NCBI GenBank assembly: GCA_021397835.1 | Contig: JAJFZO010000191.1 | Coordinates: 1,369,001-1,433,000 of the forward strand | Direction: 5' to 3' | Length of the DNA stretch: 64,000 nt | DNA from: Moringa oleifera | Lineage: Eukaryota > Streptophyta > Magnoliopsida > Brassicales > Moringaceae | Shown: piece after piece, positions 42,101-57,100 of the stretch | Layout: every line of letters starts with the position of its first letter | Numbering within the stretch: position 1 is the stretch's first letter | Notes under the pieces: model-generated | The model's database searches: none | The model's input: only the letters and a program-made list of their open reading frames with translations | Told to the model about the DNA's origin: nothing | Translations under genes and position numbers: made by a program

Positions 42101-45100
42101 AGATTTTCAAGACAAGAAGTGGCCTCTTGACCTGGATTTACTGATTCATTTTGTGCCCCCACCACAGAACTAAATTGTTCAGCAATCAATTTTCCCTGAA
42201 AAAAATTGCAAAGGTATATGATAAAGTTCTCTGTCAAAAAAATGACTCACAAATTCCGTTTAAAGTGCCTTCAAATAGTAAAGGGATATTCATATGTTAT
42301 TCATAATTCTGAAAATAGTCTCCACGTGAATAAATCAAACATTGAATTTATCCACCAATGACAAATCTGAAGCGAGAGTAAGATCTAGTAAAGGCTAGAT
42401 GGATCAAGAAATTTATACCTTTTTGAATATATCATCAAAATGACTGAGAAGAACCTCTGTAACGGAGCCTCTGTCTATGTTTTTCTCAGAAAAGGCAAAG
42501 AGATGCTCCTCAAACTCCTTAATAACCTCAAAATTCTGGAACAGCAACAGTTCCATTTGCTTTGGAACAAAATATGGTCGGTATGAGCCACATAATGTTG
42601 TGATAGCTACATTGGAACTAAGAAGATAACTATCCAGTGACTCCTATAACAAAGAAGCCAATCAGAATAACGAAAAAACTAATATATTCCAAATATAAAA
42701 AATGTGGAACAAAATTGTGCACCTTAGATCTTTGGATAACTGGAATAAATTTCTCGATGAGTGTAAGAACACTATTTGCTGTAGTTTTCACATTCTCACA
42801 GGAGTTCGAATGAATACGTTCAACCGTTTTCAGTAACAGGGATTCTTCAAGCAATATAGCACTCAAACTATCAAAGAGTTGCTGCAACATCATAAAAGAT
42901 GCAAACTTATTCTCACTCCAAAATGAAAAGTAGAATATGAACAATAGAACAGAGATTAGAAGTATTACTTACCTTCTGTTGCCACATGCACGTCAAGGTG
43001 GCACGTTGATTTTGAGCGAAAGAGCACAGAGTATCAGTCTTTGTATCAAAATCAGTTGAATTTGATATTAAATTTTCCAGAGCATAGACATATTCACGTA
43101 AATGCTTCACATGCTCGGCGAAGTTATACGCTGCAGCCCGTTGCATTTGTTGTATAACCATGAGATGGTTGAGAAAAGAGACCGACCTATTAACCTGTAT
43201 CAATCAAGAAAGACATCGCATATAACTTTTTTAAGAAAATCCCAACAAATGTTTTAAATTCTAGACTTTTAAAAAAGGCCACGCTATTGTAGTGAGTGAA
43301 TAAGTCAATATTGATTTAATGACTTTGATATTAGATTTTCACTTGTTAAAAGTTCTAACATCGAGCAAAGAGACCTAGTTGTTCACTTCATCAGACTACA
43401 ATATCTAGACGGTTTACAAACATGAGACAAGATTTGGTTGTTCAATTGAGATTAGTGTAGCCACATGATCTACCTGCTCAGAAGTAAAGTCCATGTGATG
43501 CCTCAGGCAAATCTGTTGCAAAAGTTGCATTGATGCCAGGCTTTTGAAGTAGAACTCATTTGCGGTTTTCCATTCATCTTCTGAGCGTCCATTTGACAGA
43601 CAGTTAATCTCACTAGCTGCAGCAGCTCCATAAGCCTGTCTACTTCGTGTCGGCAGTAGATGTTGCTCATCATATGGTGGCTGAAGGAATAACCAACTTG
43701 AATGGTTCGACATCTATCAAGTGAAAGTACCATTTATTAGTTCATCTAACTCGAAGTCGAAAAAACCAGAAAAGGCAACATCCAGGATTATACCTCCATA
43801 TTTTCAAACTTGTGCCTCTGCAAACCACTGCTTTCTAACAACTTCAAGAGTTCAGAAAAAGCTCTCTTTTTTCCCACACTTCTGTTTGGATCCTTCCACA
43901 GATCCCCACAACCAATTATTGTTCTACAAATCCTGTCAAGTGTATGCCACACATTCTTCCACTCTTCATGGTATAGTAGGGAAGAAGACTGGCAAGTCAA
44001 GCATTTCCTAGCAATACTTGTAATGTCTGGAAAAGTTAAAAAAGTGTTAGATTATTACATCTACTATAAAAAGATGTAGCATAAATACAATTGAAAGCAG
44101 AAAGAAAAGAAAAGGCAAAATGGAGGGGAAAGAACCTTCAGCACAGAGGAAGAAAACTTCGGCTCTCATTCCAAAGTCAAAGTTCTGCATAGCTCCGTTT
44201 ACTTTCTCCTTCCAATGGACACACCACACTGACCTATACCAGAGATATCATAGGAAAATTCAGAGGACATCTTTTGTTCTTTACATCAATTACCAAGTAA
44301 CATGCAAGGCATAAATTGAGCAAAATCTTACCTGTCTTCCTTACTAAACTGTTTCAAATCTAAAATGGCATTCAAAATTCCAATGCTCTTGTCAGAGTTA
44401 TGATTGATGGTTATTGAACTTTGTAGAGGCAGTGTTTCTACTCTTTTCAGTGCTGCTTCTTGGCTAAGGATGAGCATCACAGGTTTTTGCAGCATATCCT
44501 GTCCAATAAGTGAAATCAAGTTATGGAGCAATAATGATTGTTAAATTCACAGAACGGAAGTCAGTATCTCCAATATTTCTGATCAACAAAAAAGCAACCT
44601 GAAACAAGCATTCTTGAAAACACGAAACTGATCAATTTTCAAGGCAAGCAGACCAGACTATGATACCTCTGGAACCATATGCATTTCACAATTAGCAAAA
44701 TACTTTCAAATTAATTTACTCGCCTCTATCTTTGATATGGTTCACAGTATAGCTTCCTCACTACACAGACAAAGGTTAAAGCACTTCGAAAAAACATTTT
44801 TGGCATCCATAATTTGTCTGTCCTTCCCTCATTAGTTTTCCAAACGAAAGAAGGCAACAATTGCAACTTCCACATCAGAGAACAATGTAGCCATTAAAAC
44901 ACTGAAGACATTGGGACAGAGCTAAAGCTTCTTGAAGCTAGAAATTCTACAAAAGCTCACAGTATTCAAATATTCGAAGTTATGTAATACATTAACTACT
45001 AATATCTACCGAAACTCAGATATTTTGATCTGAACCATTAACAAAATCTCGTAGTTTCACTATATCTGATTAAGAAAAATAATCAGAAGCTTGCTATCTT

Positions 45101-48100
45101 AATTCATGTTCCTCATCCATAAGATGAAAAAGAAAGAGAATGAGGAACCTTAAAAGTTAAGGTAGGTTTTTTGAGAAGACTGGGAGAGATGGTCAGAGAT
45201 GCTCCAATCGGATATACATATTTTGCCAAGGGAAGAAATTCTAGAATATCTAGTAATTTGAGTAATTGGAAACATCAAGATTGGGGGATGACAAAGATCT
45301 TTTAAGCTCCAAAATACAGTTGATATTACACATGAAAAAGCAACTGGTACTGGGAAAATTGGCTGAGACAAAAAAAAAAAAAGAAAATTAGCGTATTAAT
45401 CTACAAAGGTTTTCCTGCAGCACACATGCAGTAGGTTTTTTGTGACAAGATAGTTGACTGTCAACCATGAAAGGAATAAAAGGATAGTCATTAATCCTAA
45501 ATATGAAGATGCGCAGAAACCATTGCTTATGGCATGATCAAGAGAAGTAATTAATTATTGCTTCGGTTTATAAGAAGGTTAACCACAAAACAATAACCAT
45601 ATAAACTCTAACAATTAAAATGCACATGAACTATTCTGTTCTTATGTCTTAAGCACGGTCAACATAGAGCAACTTGCAGTTGAGAAAGAGATTCAATACG
45701 AGTTACCAAGCACCCCAAATGCCAACACTAAAGAAAGACAACGTGAAGAAAATGTTGTGGTTACTTACAGTGTACTTCTGTATTAGCTTCCTGAGCTTTT
45801 GCCTGGTTCTTTTTGTGTTATCAATGGATAAATAACTCTCAAAACGTTCCCACCGACAAAGCTTTAAGAGGTCTTTTAGTTCAATCTCAGTACCTTTTCT
45901 AGTATGTTCTATTTGCTCCATCACACTGACAGAAACAAAATCACAGTGAGACACCAAAACCAGCTGAAGACTCTTGAGCTTAGGACAAACAAATTCTACT
46001 GATATTGCATATAGGAACTCACATCGGCAAAAATTGAACATAGAATCCAAATACATTGTAGACGATGCTCAGATTTTTCTTCTGCCAAGGACTGCACAAT
46101 TGCAAAATAGAACACAAAAAACATGAAACTCAACAATGACAAACCATTGCAGCAGAACTGCACAGAAGTCATTAATAGAATAAACAGATCAGAAAAATAA
46201 AAGGACAATTTCAAGCATGAAATACTACAGAAAAAAAGTAAAATATCTTTTGAAGAGAAATACAACTGAATCAAGACGCAGCAGTGAATACAACTGACCT
46301 CGAATATGTTCCCAGAGAACTTCCGATGCTTAACTGACCAAGGAAAGCAAACAAAAGTTGAAGGCGTTTTTTAAATTCTCCAATGCTGGATGTTTGAATG
46401 AATTCTTCCAAACTGCAAGTTCCAATGAGTTAATCAAAGATTGAAAACAAATCATATTATAATAATAATTCAACCTTCATAATAGTTTAAGACATGCCTC
46501 TGAGTTATGGCCAGATGGTACCCAGAAGTATCAGCAGACTGCCCACCATGAAGAATTGAATATAGAGGAAACCACAACTGCATCAAGAGAAACATGGTCT
46601 TTTATGACTGAGTGCTCCAAATTAAGAAGACAAAGAAATCTAATGTATAGAAAAAGGGAAGGGGTGGGGGAGGGGGAAAAAAGACAGAGAGACAACTAGT
46701 GAGTGTTAATAAGACTCCACATAAGAATGACATTGAGAAAAGATCAAACGTCTTACTCCCCACATCTCGACAGTATCAAAGTTTGCACCACTTATAGTTA
46801 CTTTGAGGCTCTCAAGTCATAGTTGTCGCAAGATACAAACTTAGACAAGTTACTCATTTCGAAAGCTAACATATAAGAACTACAGAGAGCTCGAATCTCC
46901 TTCCAGATAGGTGTGACGTAAAATTATATAGAGCACATAAGTTTCTGTCAACTCTACTCTTATAAATCAATAAAAGAATAAGCCTGCAGTTTTATTATTC
47001 ATAAACAAACATTCTTTTCAACCAGGGTTGTTAATGCAAAATTCATCCTTCATAAAGCATTCATACAAATTGGATTTACTTACCTTCCCAGCATTTATTT
47101 CATACTGATCTTGAACCTCATCAAGCAGAGCAGGCCAACAGTCAAATTCCATTTTTTGCCATGAGCACACCAGAGAAACAATAGGTTCCAGTTGATCTAT
47201 AAGCCAACATTAGAAATTAAAACAACATCATAAACAGAATAGAAACAAGAACAAGTGAGACCTGCTTCAGGCAAAATGCAAACAAGGGAGAGGCAAAAGT
47301 GCCAACCATTGCCCTATAATAAATAAACATATGGGTGTGTACCAGAAAAAGAGAATTTGAAGCCATCCTGTAATACACGGACCCTGCTAAGTAGAAACTG
47401 CAATCCTGAAAGAGCCTTTACAGAAAATAACAAATTTTCAGATTTCATAAAGGATATGTTAATGTGGCATGAATATTACATCTCTTTTACATACATAACC
47501 AGATAGACACTGAATCAAACAGATGATATATTTAAAAGTTGTCTTTTCTTAATAGTGTTCTCAAGCATTCTATAAATGAGCTACTTGAACAGTCAATGAA
47601 TCAACTTAGAGGATTATCCATTGTTAGGAAGAGAAACGAAGCAGCCTGCAAATAAGATAACATGAAAGGTCATATTTTCTTCCCCTTGCGATAATTTACC
47701 ATTACCAACCCCCTAGCTGTCCAATCAGTTCTTCAAACCAATTTTCCATAAGAAATTGCTCAATAAAAAGGAAAACAATATTATCCATGCTATACCTTAG
47801 CCAGAGGAGTGCTCAAAGGGATATCCAAGAGCATTATAATCACATCTAAGACCCTCTGAAGTCCAGGGTGATCTTCCCATTCTCTTAAAAGGGTACAAAT
47901 TCGTTCTTGTAGAGCAGTAAGTAACTCCACCATTTTAGACAGCAGAGGAGCATTAGAGTCCTACATATGACATCACAAATATAAACATAATGAAAGGAAA
48001 TGACAGCAGTAAAATAAAAACTACTGCATATGAGAATGGGAAGCAGAAGTTTGAGAAACCTTGTAAAAATTGAATCTGTTGGCAGATTTATGTGATGAAA

Positions 48101-51100
48101 CAAGCTGCTTCTGATGTTCCAAACAAAGACGGAAGAGGTGCTCTGGTGCCAGTTTAGAATCCAAAGTGGAAGTAATCAGGCCTCCTAGACCTGAAAAGAG
48201 AAAACAAAATAAATGTGTTTACCTAAGGAACAAAAGCCAAAAATTTGCCGTAAAGCGAAAAATTTGCCGTAGAAAGACAGCACCTAGCAATCACCTTTAA
48301 TCAACCCAACTCCAAGCGCATAGGAGTCGATAAAAGATCGCAGCTTGTCTGCCTCAGAGATTTGGAAAATTCTAGGCTGAACAGGAGAAACAATATTAAC
48401 CACAAAATTTACCTAAAATATATAGATCTAAAGTCACATACACTACTGTAATTCTAAAGCGGAACTTACATTTTGTACAAGACCGATGGATCCAAATAAC
48501 TGATTATGTACGTTAATTATATCACGCAGAGGTTCCTGCATCAGGTTCCAATCTTCCTCTAAACTTTCATTTTCCTGACCATCTTCCAACTGAAAAGATT
48601 AAAAGATCCCTATTACAAAACAGACCATGTCTATGAAATCACTGCAGAAGATGTTTAAGATATGACAGTGGAGAAGCATCACCATTTCATTAGATTCTCC
48701 TTCGGCCATAAACTCCTTCCATTCCAAATAACTTTCATTCGCAAAAGACTTGCCAAGGGCAGATATATCAACTTCCATAACACTCTCAATCTTAAAGGCA
48801 CGAGATCGAAACTTGTACTGCTGAGAAATACTGTCTTCTTTGGCTCTCACTTGAACCTTCATCTTCATCCAAATGTTCGCAAATTCGGAAAACATTTTAT
48901 CCAATAACTGATACAAAAAATACATTGTAGCATCAGTTGAACCATTCAGATTCTTTATTCATGGATTATTGCAGTTTGGTATGAGAAGAATCTCACCTCA
49001 AAAGATGCATGATCCATAAGTTTTGCATTAGTGACAAAATGTGCAACACGAACAAGAAGGTTTTGATGAACAGCAGCTTTAAGTTGCAAGAGAGAGACCT
49101 GCAAACCAGTACAAAAGCATTTCAGGGACATGTGAAAGACTTAATGTATTTCTATTTGAACAATAATAATGGTGATCTTGAAGAAGATAAACTACTTTTT
49201 CGGCATTGTCTTCACTTGAAAGAGTAACCAATTTCTCCAGCAAACTAACATCCAGTGCCCAGAATTTTGTAGGAGAATTCAAGTTGTGACAAGAAAACAC
49301 CAGTGGCCAGCTTTTGAGGTCAACATAAGTCGATTCCGATATACAGCCTCTTGGGAACCTCAAAAATGAGTAAATTGATTCCTACCAAGCTTTTACAGTC
49401 AGCCACTGTAAGCTAATAGATAACTAAAAGCATAAAATAACTTTACAAAAAAGAACAGAGGGAAATCGATACCAGAACCAGATCAATGTTGTCCTCCCCG
49501 ATTCTACTAAGATGTCTTTTCAACAGGGTGCCAGACAGAACCAGGGATAAACCCAGTTTCATCTCATATATGGCAACTTGAACTGGCTGAGCTATATCAA
49601 TAAACTCAGCATACTCATTTGAGAACCGGTCAATAAAACAGGTTGCCGTTTCCTGAGAAATCCAAATATAAATGATTCAGAAACATAGCATGGATTAATT
49701 ATCTAAATAACTCGAGTGGAAGAGTCATATCTAGAATGTGTAACTGAATATACCTGCCAGTTGCAGACTTGCTCAACTAGCTGTTGCAAGTCAACGACAC
49801 CAACTTTGTTAACCAAACCCATGGCATTATTAACAAAACCAAGAAATTCGTCAAATTCTTTTTTCAACGCCCTGAATTTCACAGGATCATGACGGAAGAC
49901 AATCTGCACAAAAGAACAAATTTTGTCAGAAAACAAACAGAAGAGAACCAATAGCAGGTATCAACATATTTTACATTCTTTTATATGGCATTTCTACAGG
50001 GGACGCGAGTGCCACAGAAAAATCTAAGCTAGAGTTCAACAAATGCAGTCATAGCATCACCATACGATAATGAAAATTATAAATTTCTAGTCTCCAATCA
50101 AGGGAAAAAGCTTACAGCGTGTAAATGGAAGACTCAATGCAAAACCAACAAATTGAAGGCCTTTTGAGATGTTAGTTATTGAACAAAAGATATTATGCCC
50201 TTGGAAATATTTCTATTTCATTCAGATACTATCCACAATGCATTAAGCTACTGAGAATGCAAACCCTGTTCTCCATGTGCTAGAGACTTCAGAAACTCAA
50301 ATTTCATTATGCATAGAACAAATAACCATTTCCAAGCACACGACAACAATTGGAAGGATTAAGATTTACAATACACTACAACAACTTATTCAGATGCCAA
50401 CCATGAAAATGGAACTAAAGAGCTTACATGCTGTTCTATTTAAAGGATAATACTGCTAAAGAATAGAAACGTTTCCGGACCTTTTTTTTCAGACTTTTAC
50501 ACTCAGTTTCAAGCTTTTCCAGTGTCTGCATCATTCTTTTATCTGCTTCTCTTGAAGATGACCATCCTGCTAAGTGCTCACATTCTTGCCGCACCTAAAA
50601 AAGGCCAAGTGGCCAAAGGTAACTCAATCAGCTTAGAGAAAGAAAATATATGAAAACAAAGAAGGATCTATATCTGTGTTCCTATTGTTCTTTGCATAAC
50701 ATAGAAGGATTGATATCTAACATCATCACTTTGCCACTCAACTTAAAGATAATTCAAGCCTAAGTTAATCATAAATAAAGAACCAATAACAAATAGTATG
50801 TTAGCAATAATGAAGCACAATAGGATAAGGTTAATAGATATTCGAGGACAACAAATATAGATCACGACAAACGATATCACAATGATCAGAACTATAAGTG
50901 TTCAATTTAGAATGGCTAAGGAATTAAACAATACAAATTGAGCATTATGACTCATCAGAGAATCAAGCTGTGATAACTGGGAGAGATACCTTAATTTCAA
51001 GTTCAAGGGACAAAATCTTTTCTTTTAACTGAGAGAACTTGTACGAATATTTCATGGTAGGATCCAGATCATCACAGCTAAGCAGATGGAAACGCAAACC

Positions 51101-54100
51101 TCCAATGTGTAGCCATGTAAAACCAAGATTGGAGTAGAAATCTAGAAGGAAGGTTACAAAGCAAAGTCAAAATATACCCGCATAAAATATATGAGATAAT
51201 ATCATGTGACCCTGAAAGTGCAAACTATATAATCAATAAACAAATAATCACCAGTGGATGAACAAGGAAGATAGAGCTGTTTAAGCAACGGCTCGATGAA
51301 AGAATGCAGCAGGGACTTCAATCTTTGATGGCTTGATGACCCAATCAGCAAGCTCACAAGCTGTATACCATCAACCTGTGACCGAAGGGTATTATAGTTA
51401 AGATGCTGAACAGAGATAATTGTGGCATATCAGGTGTCCCTGCCTGTGCTACAATTAATTAGATGGCTATAATTGACAATAAATAAAATTGTTAACTTGG
51501 TGCAATTGTCAAGCTGTAGAATACCGTGATCTATACTCTATGGCAAAAAAACCATAGATGTGAGAGACAACAATCCAGCTTCTGCTACAAAAGACATACC
51601 GTAATCATACTCTTCTGAGAGGGGTAAAGAATTGACTTAATGGCAGCAAATTTATCAGCTGCAAATGATTTTTTGTGTGCATATATCATCTGGAAGCATC
51701 ATGAATAACATTAAAATCCAATTATTATGTAAATGACAAAAACTACTACAAATTTCACAAGGTCAACCACCTGTTGGAAAAGAGAGCGAACAACTGATAA
51801 TAGAAATGTAGGTAAATTTGTCCTTAGAAGGGGACCATTCCAGAGATTGCACGATGCAACTTTAAGCTTCAAAGATTGTGCAGAGTAATCCTTTATGGCA
51901 CATCTACTTTGCCTGAATTGAGTCCAAGGAGAAGGCCGAAAGTTAATAAAATGACAAAAAGACATGAGATGCAAAAATTTGGTACCATAAAACCACTTTT
52001 CATTATTTATCATAATATTACATATGATTAGAATATAAGATAAATTAACAATAAAGATCTCAAGACTTACTATCAATAAGGGAAAACATAAAACAAAAGT
52101 ATTTGGTAGGTGCCTTCAAGAAACCACTAAAGGAGAAAACAGGATGAACTATGTCTCACAAGATATGGTCCTTTAGTAAGCCACATTGGTAGGTGTAGAG
52201 CGGCGCACATGAAGGTTGACTCAGTATAAAGATCATAAACATAAAATTAGTAAAAATAATCATCTTACAAAATCTGGGCAAGAGTAGCTGTCCTAACAGG
52301 TTGACCCAGTATATAAGGTTGAGGAATATCATAGCCATCAATCTTCGAGAAATCCTGCATGCCAATAGGCAAACCATGAAACAGGTAATTTAATTGATTG
52401 GAGAACAACAGTACCTTAGATAAAAACAAGATCATTCGAAGTACCATTGTAGGGAAGATGCACTCGCTCCACAAAAATGAATGCCACCAGTACCACATCT
52501 CAAGAACAAAGCCAGCAAATCTGGTGTTCACTGCAAGGCATAGAAGTAAAGAACATAAGCCTACTCAAAAATTAAAATAATGCAGGAAACTCGATAAACA
52601 TACAATCTTACTGACCTGCATCTACTGATGTCCATGCATCAATTGCCCATAAAATTTTTTGGTGTGGTGAAAAAGTCTGTGGAGGTCTCATTGAGGACAA
52701 TGAATACTTTAAAGCAGATGCCAAGAGAGTAGAAGCACTTTCTAGCGCCTGTTGTCAAAAGAGAAGGAAAAAATACTATGTGAATACACAAGCCATGGAT
52801 AAGGTACAAAAGAAGTAATGTGAGAAATATGAAGCCAAGCTGGAGGCATTGGAGTCAGTAGCTAAAAAATAAACGGTTAGGACAAGACCAAAGTGAAGTA
52901 TTAACCTACCGGCCGTAATCTGTCAGGGTCAACAAAGAGAATGACTAATAGCTCTTGAAGGACTCCCAACAACTCCATATCCAAGGAACAACTTGCGTTG
53001 TCAATTATAGGAAGTGTGTGCAGCCAACCATCAAAACAAGACTTCGTAGACAAATTCTCGGGGGAGAAAACACAACAAGCATCAAACTGTGCCTTAGAAA
53101 TACCATCCTTATCGGAACCTAATCTCGCCTCCAATTTGTGATTTTCATATTCCAACCTTCTTAAAAGCATCTGACAGAAATAAAAAATGCCAGTGAGTGT
53201 CAAATAATGAATATGCCAATTATGACAGCTCAACGGTATCAAGGACACAAACCTGATACATCTCCTCCACCTGCTGGACAACCTGACCATCATCTTTATC
53301 ATATCCATCCATGATACTCGTGGACATGCAAACACCTACATTTTAAAAATGAAAGGGAAGAATCAATGAAGGGCATGCCGCATAAAAGAAGAGTAAATAA
53401 CAGATAATAATTCAAAGTAGCAATGCAAACAAGAAGGTGTGGCAACCAACAATTTCAATGTTAAACTTCCGCAACTAAAACAAGGTAACACAGCTGTTAC
53501 AGGGATTTTATAATAAGCATATTACAACATTATGCCAAATGAGTGCAAGCAGCTATTAGAGTAGGAAAAAAAAAACAAAAATGAATAAAAATGTGACCTA
53601 AAAAAATGAATCTACCTTGTAATGCAAGTGAACGAAGTTCAGGATCAGAAGAAGCAACAACCTTGATGAGACAACCATGTCCTGTCAAGCAATATGTTCC
53701 AAAAACAAAAAAGCATGAGGAAAGAAATGAAGAAACAAACAAAAGTACTAGAATCAGATTATCCAAATTCCCTACCCTCCTTCCAAGAGTTTGATTTCAT
53801 TGGCCACACTGATTCACATAGCTTTAGCAATTGCTGCTGCTGATGATATAATTTGGCACAACCAGGCAAAAATGGATGACCTCCATGAACCCACAGCAAT
53901 GACCTCTCTGAATGGAAATGACAAGAAGAAACCTTATCCAAATTCTTGCTCTCCCTCTAACCAGATGAAAGACAAAATTATTACTCCAAGACCCATAATA
54001 CGAAGGAGTTTAAAATAATAAAAACAATAATAACAAAGATTAAGAAAAAGAAAAGATAAAATGCTGCATATCATGGTGGGCTTACCAAGACAACTTCAAC

Positions 54101-57100
54101 TTCTCTCGGAAAAAATGTCAGCAACTTCGTAGCGATTTTCACCAAGGAACGCCAAGAAACTAACAAGGGCTCAAACTGTGATGAGGTAACACCATACCAA
54201 AACAGCATGTGATCTTCAAGAAGATTGGTGTATAATTGAATCAGCACATTAAAGGAAGGATATCCAACAAGCGTGTTGAGGACTTTCTCCTCTAGAGCCC
54301 TAAGAGATTTCAGAAATGGCATAAAATACCGATCCTCATCACTGTAGTTATGCTCACGCTCAGCATGCCACTGTTGATAGCTAAGCCTAAGAACAGCTAC
54401 ACAGTTAATGGCATCAGAGAGCCTTTCACAGGACATTTTTATCATGTCATTTGAGGTTGCTGTTTCAACTAATTCCAACGAAAGCATTGGAATTGGATGC
54501 ATATCCAGATCTATTTTGCAAAGAGATATAAGGTCTTGGCGAGAAGTAACTATGTCATTCCAGATTGGATGTTTCAGCTCCTCTTTGAGCGAAGTCAGAA
54601 AAGAATCAAAAAACTTACAATGGGGCTGCAGCCTAGAACCCATCCAGCTAAACCAGAGAAGATACAGCTGAAAATCATTTTCTCTTGCCTGTTCAAATGT
54701 CCAGTTGGCAGCAAATAATAGCATCTCTTTAGCCAGATTTGAGTTGAGTTCTGGAATTCTATTTGACCCAAAAATCATATCATTACCAACCTTCGGAAAC
54801 ATGATCCTATGCAACATCTCTGAATCTATCAAGTAAGCCCCTGCATGGCCACTAGCAGCCAGATATCGATCCACAAGGCAACTATTGCAGTTCATTCCAA
54901 ATTCATGTGACGCATATTGAGCCCCGAGGAACTCCAGATACATGCAGTTCTGTTTGACAGAAGCCTCCTTCGAATACCATATAAAATCCCACAACTTCAG
55001 AGGCATTGGCCATCCACCAGGCAAACACAAAGCACGCCCCAGTGAAGAATTAGGTTCGGAAAATTCAATCATTGATAAATAAGCATTACATGCATGGCTA
55101 ATAATGTTTCTTCCATCAGTCTCACCAAAAGAAGAGAGATATGTATGCTCCCAACTTATCTGCAGACTCCATAAAGGTTGATTGCCATTAATAAGTAGCT
55201 GCTGAAACAATTGAATCCAGTGGGCAAGTTCAAGATATGTAATACGGATATTAAGATGTAAACCTTCATCCCTGGCATAAGTATGTGCTTCAGCCATTGA
55301 CTCAACCAACTTGCCACCAGGAACACCTGAGAGAACAATAAATCTTTTAACATCTCTTAGTTCTAAGTCCTTGCAACTATGGCCACTTCCCTCATCAAGC
55401 AGCCAATATGGCTCCATCATATATATTTCAACACCTCTATTTCGCATTGCTCGGGATACCTCACCAAAGCTTGGGTTGACAGTGAGAAACATCCGAAAAT
55501 TAGGATGTGGATGAATGACTACTGGTTGTCCATCAACAATCCCGCATTCATTGACTGTAATTGCTCCACATGGTTCCACCAAAGAGTTGATTCTATCAAG
55601 AACCTGATACCAGAAAATCACCAATAAGCATTAGTCTGTAAGAATACTAGAGGCCGAAACAGAGACATTTTGGCATGATTTTGGGAAGCAGGAGCATAAA
55701 TTATAAAAACAATTAAATTACCGTGGGATTACAAAGATTTGCATTCTCTAGGACAACCCATTCTCCATTTTCTATAGCCTTGATTAGTGAACCTTTAACC
55801 CATTCAAATTTTGCTGAATATGACCTTTTCCAGTGATCTTGCAACCTTAATATTGTCTTCATGGTTCTTTCCAGATCTTTACCTGACCAAGAAACAGGTA
55901 AAACATTTTTTTCCAAATCCAGCTTCAACTGTTTGATGATCTCAACTAAGAAAGCAAGAGAGTTAAGTATGCTTTCCGAGTTCTCCACAGCAGAGGAAGG
56001 AGAACTTGAAATGAAGCTAGAATCCACTCTAGATGAAAAGGCAAGCCATCGCGAAATCAAATCTCTTGTTTCACTCGAAAACGCATCTAGTGAGGAATCC
56101 AACTGCAAATTGCAATACTCATTAACAAACAACTCAACTTGAGCAACAACTGATGAAAAATTTCGGAAGGCATTATACTGTTCAAAGCATCCAAGTAACT
56201 CAGAGATGTCCGTTGCAGATGAGAGATTTAGTTCATTTAGCACATTTCCAGTTAGCTGGGCTAATGTTCTTATCAATGAAGTCTTTCCAGATGATGATGG
56301 CCCGATCAAGATGCACAACCATTGGTTCTGTATACAATGTGCAGCAGCTTCCAAGCTGTGACGCATTTCAGGCACAATCTGAAGCTGACTACTTGAAATT
56401 TTAGTGGACAGAGTATAATTCCTTTTAACAGAAGCATTTCCCACAACTAAGTAATGGGGACTCAGTTGGACTCGTGGAAATGGATTTATAAAGGGCTTCT
56501 GTGCAAATATCTGTTCATAAAGCTGAAGAACTTCTCTGCGGTCAACTGCAGTGCGCATTCTTTGAACATAGAGAATGTTTAGAAACCGATCAATTTTCAA
56601 GTCATCTGGATGACCTAAATTTAACATAAAGAAGACTTAGAAACTCATAAAAACTCACTACTACACAAATTGAGCTTTTGCTCATGCCAGGGGAGGGGGC
56701 AAGAGAGAGACAGAGACAGAGGGACAGAAAGAGAGAGGGAGGTAAAAGCATAAAAGTGAAATGAAACTAGATCATACCTTGTATAATTTGACATGACCTG
56801 ATTACATCACGCAGATTAAACTCCCAAGGTGAACCATCCATGGCAAACTTTTGTTGTATCATTGTATCTTCATGTAACCGTCTATTAAATGAAATCAACT
56901 TTGAAAGCACAGATCTTGGAATTGACGGGTAGAGTGAGCTACAGATAAAAAGATAGTCATCTTCAACTAACTCATCCACATATACCTGCAACCAATAGCA
57001 AGGAAACAGAGTTCACAATGCCTTAAGTCATATACATAATATACGTTTATAGTGACAATTGAAAACAAGACAAACAAACCTTAGTGAAACGGTTAAGAAA

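Noticed and set aside
45996..46274. Frame giving SLAEEKSEHRLQCIWILCSI as an MDN1 exon
   Set aside because: The phase does not fit the neighbouring exons; the other frame gives LSIVYNVFGFYVQF, which joins both sides and looks like midasin.
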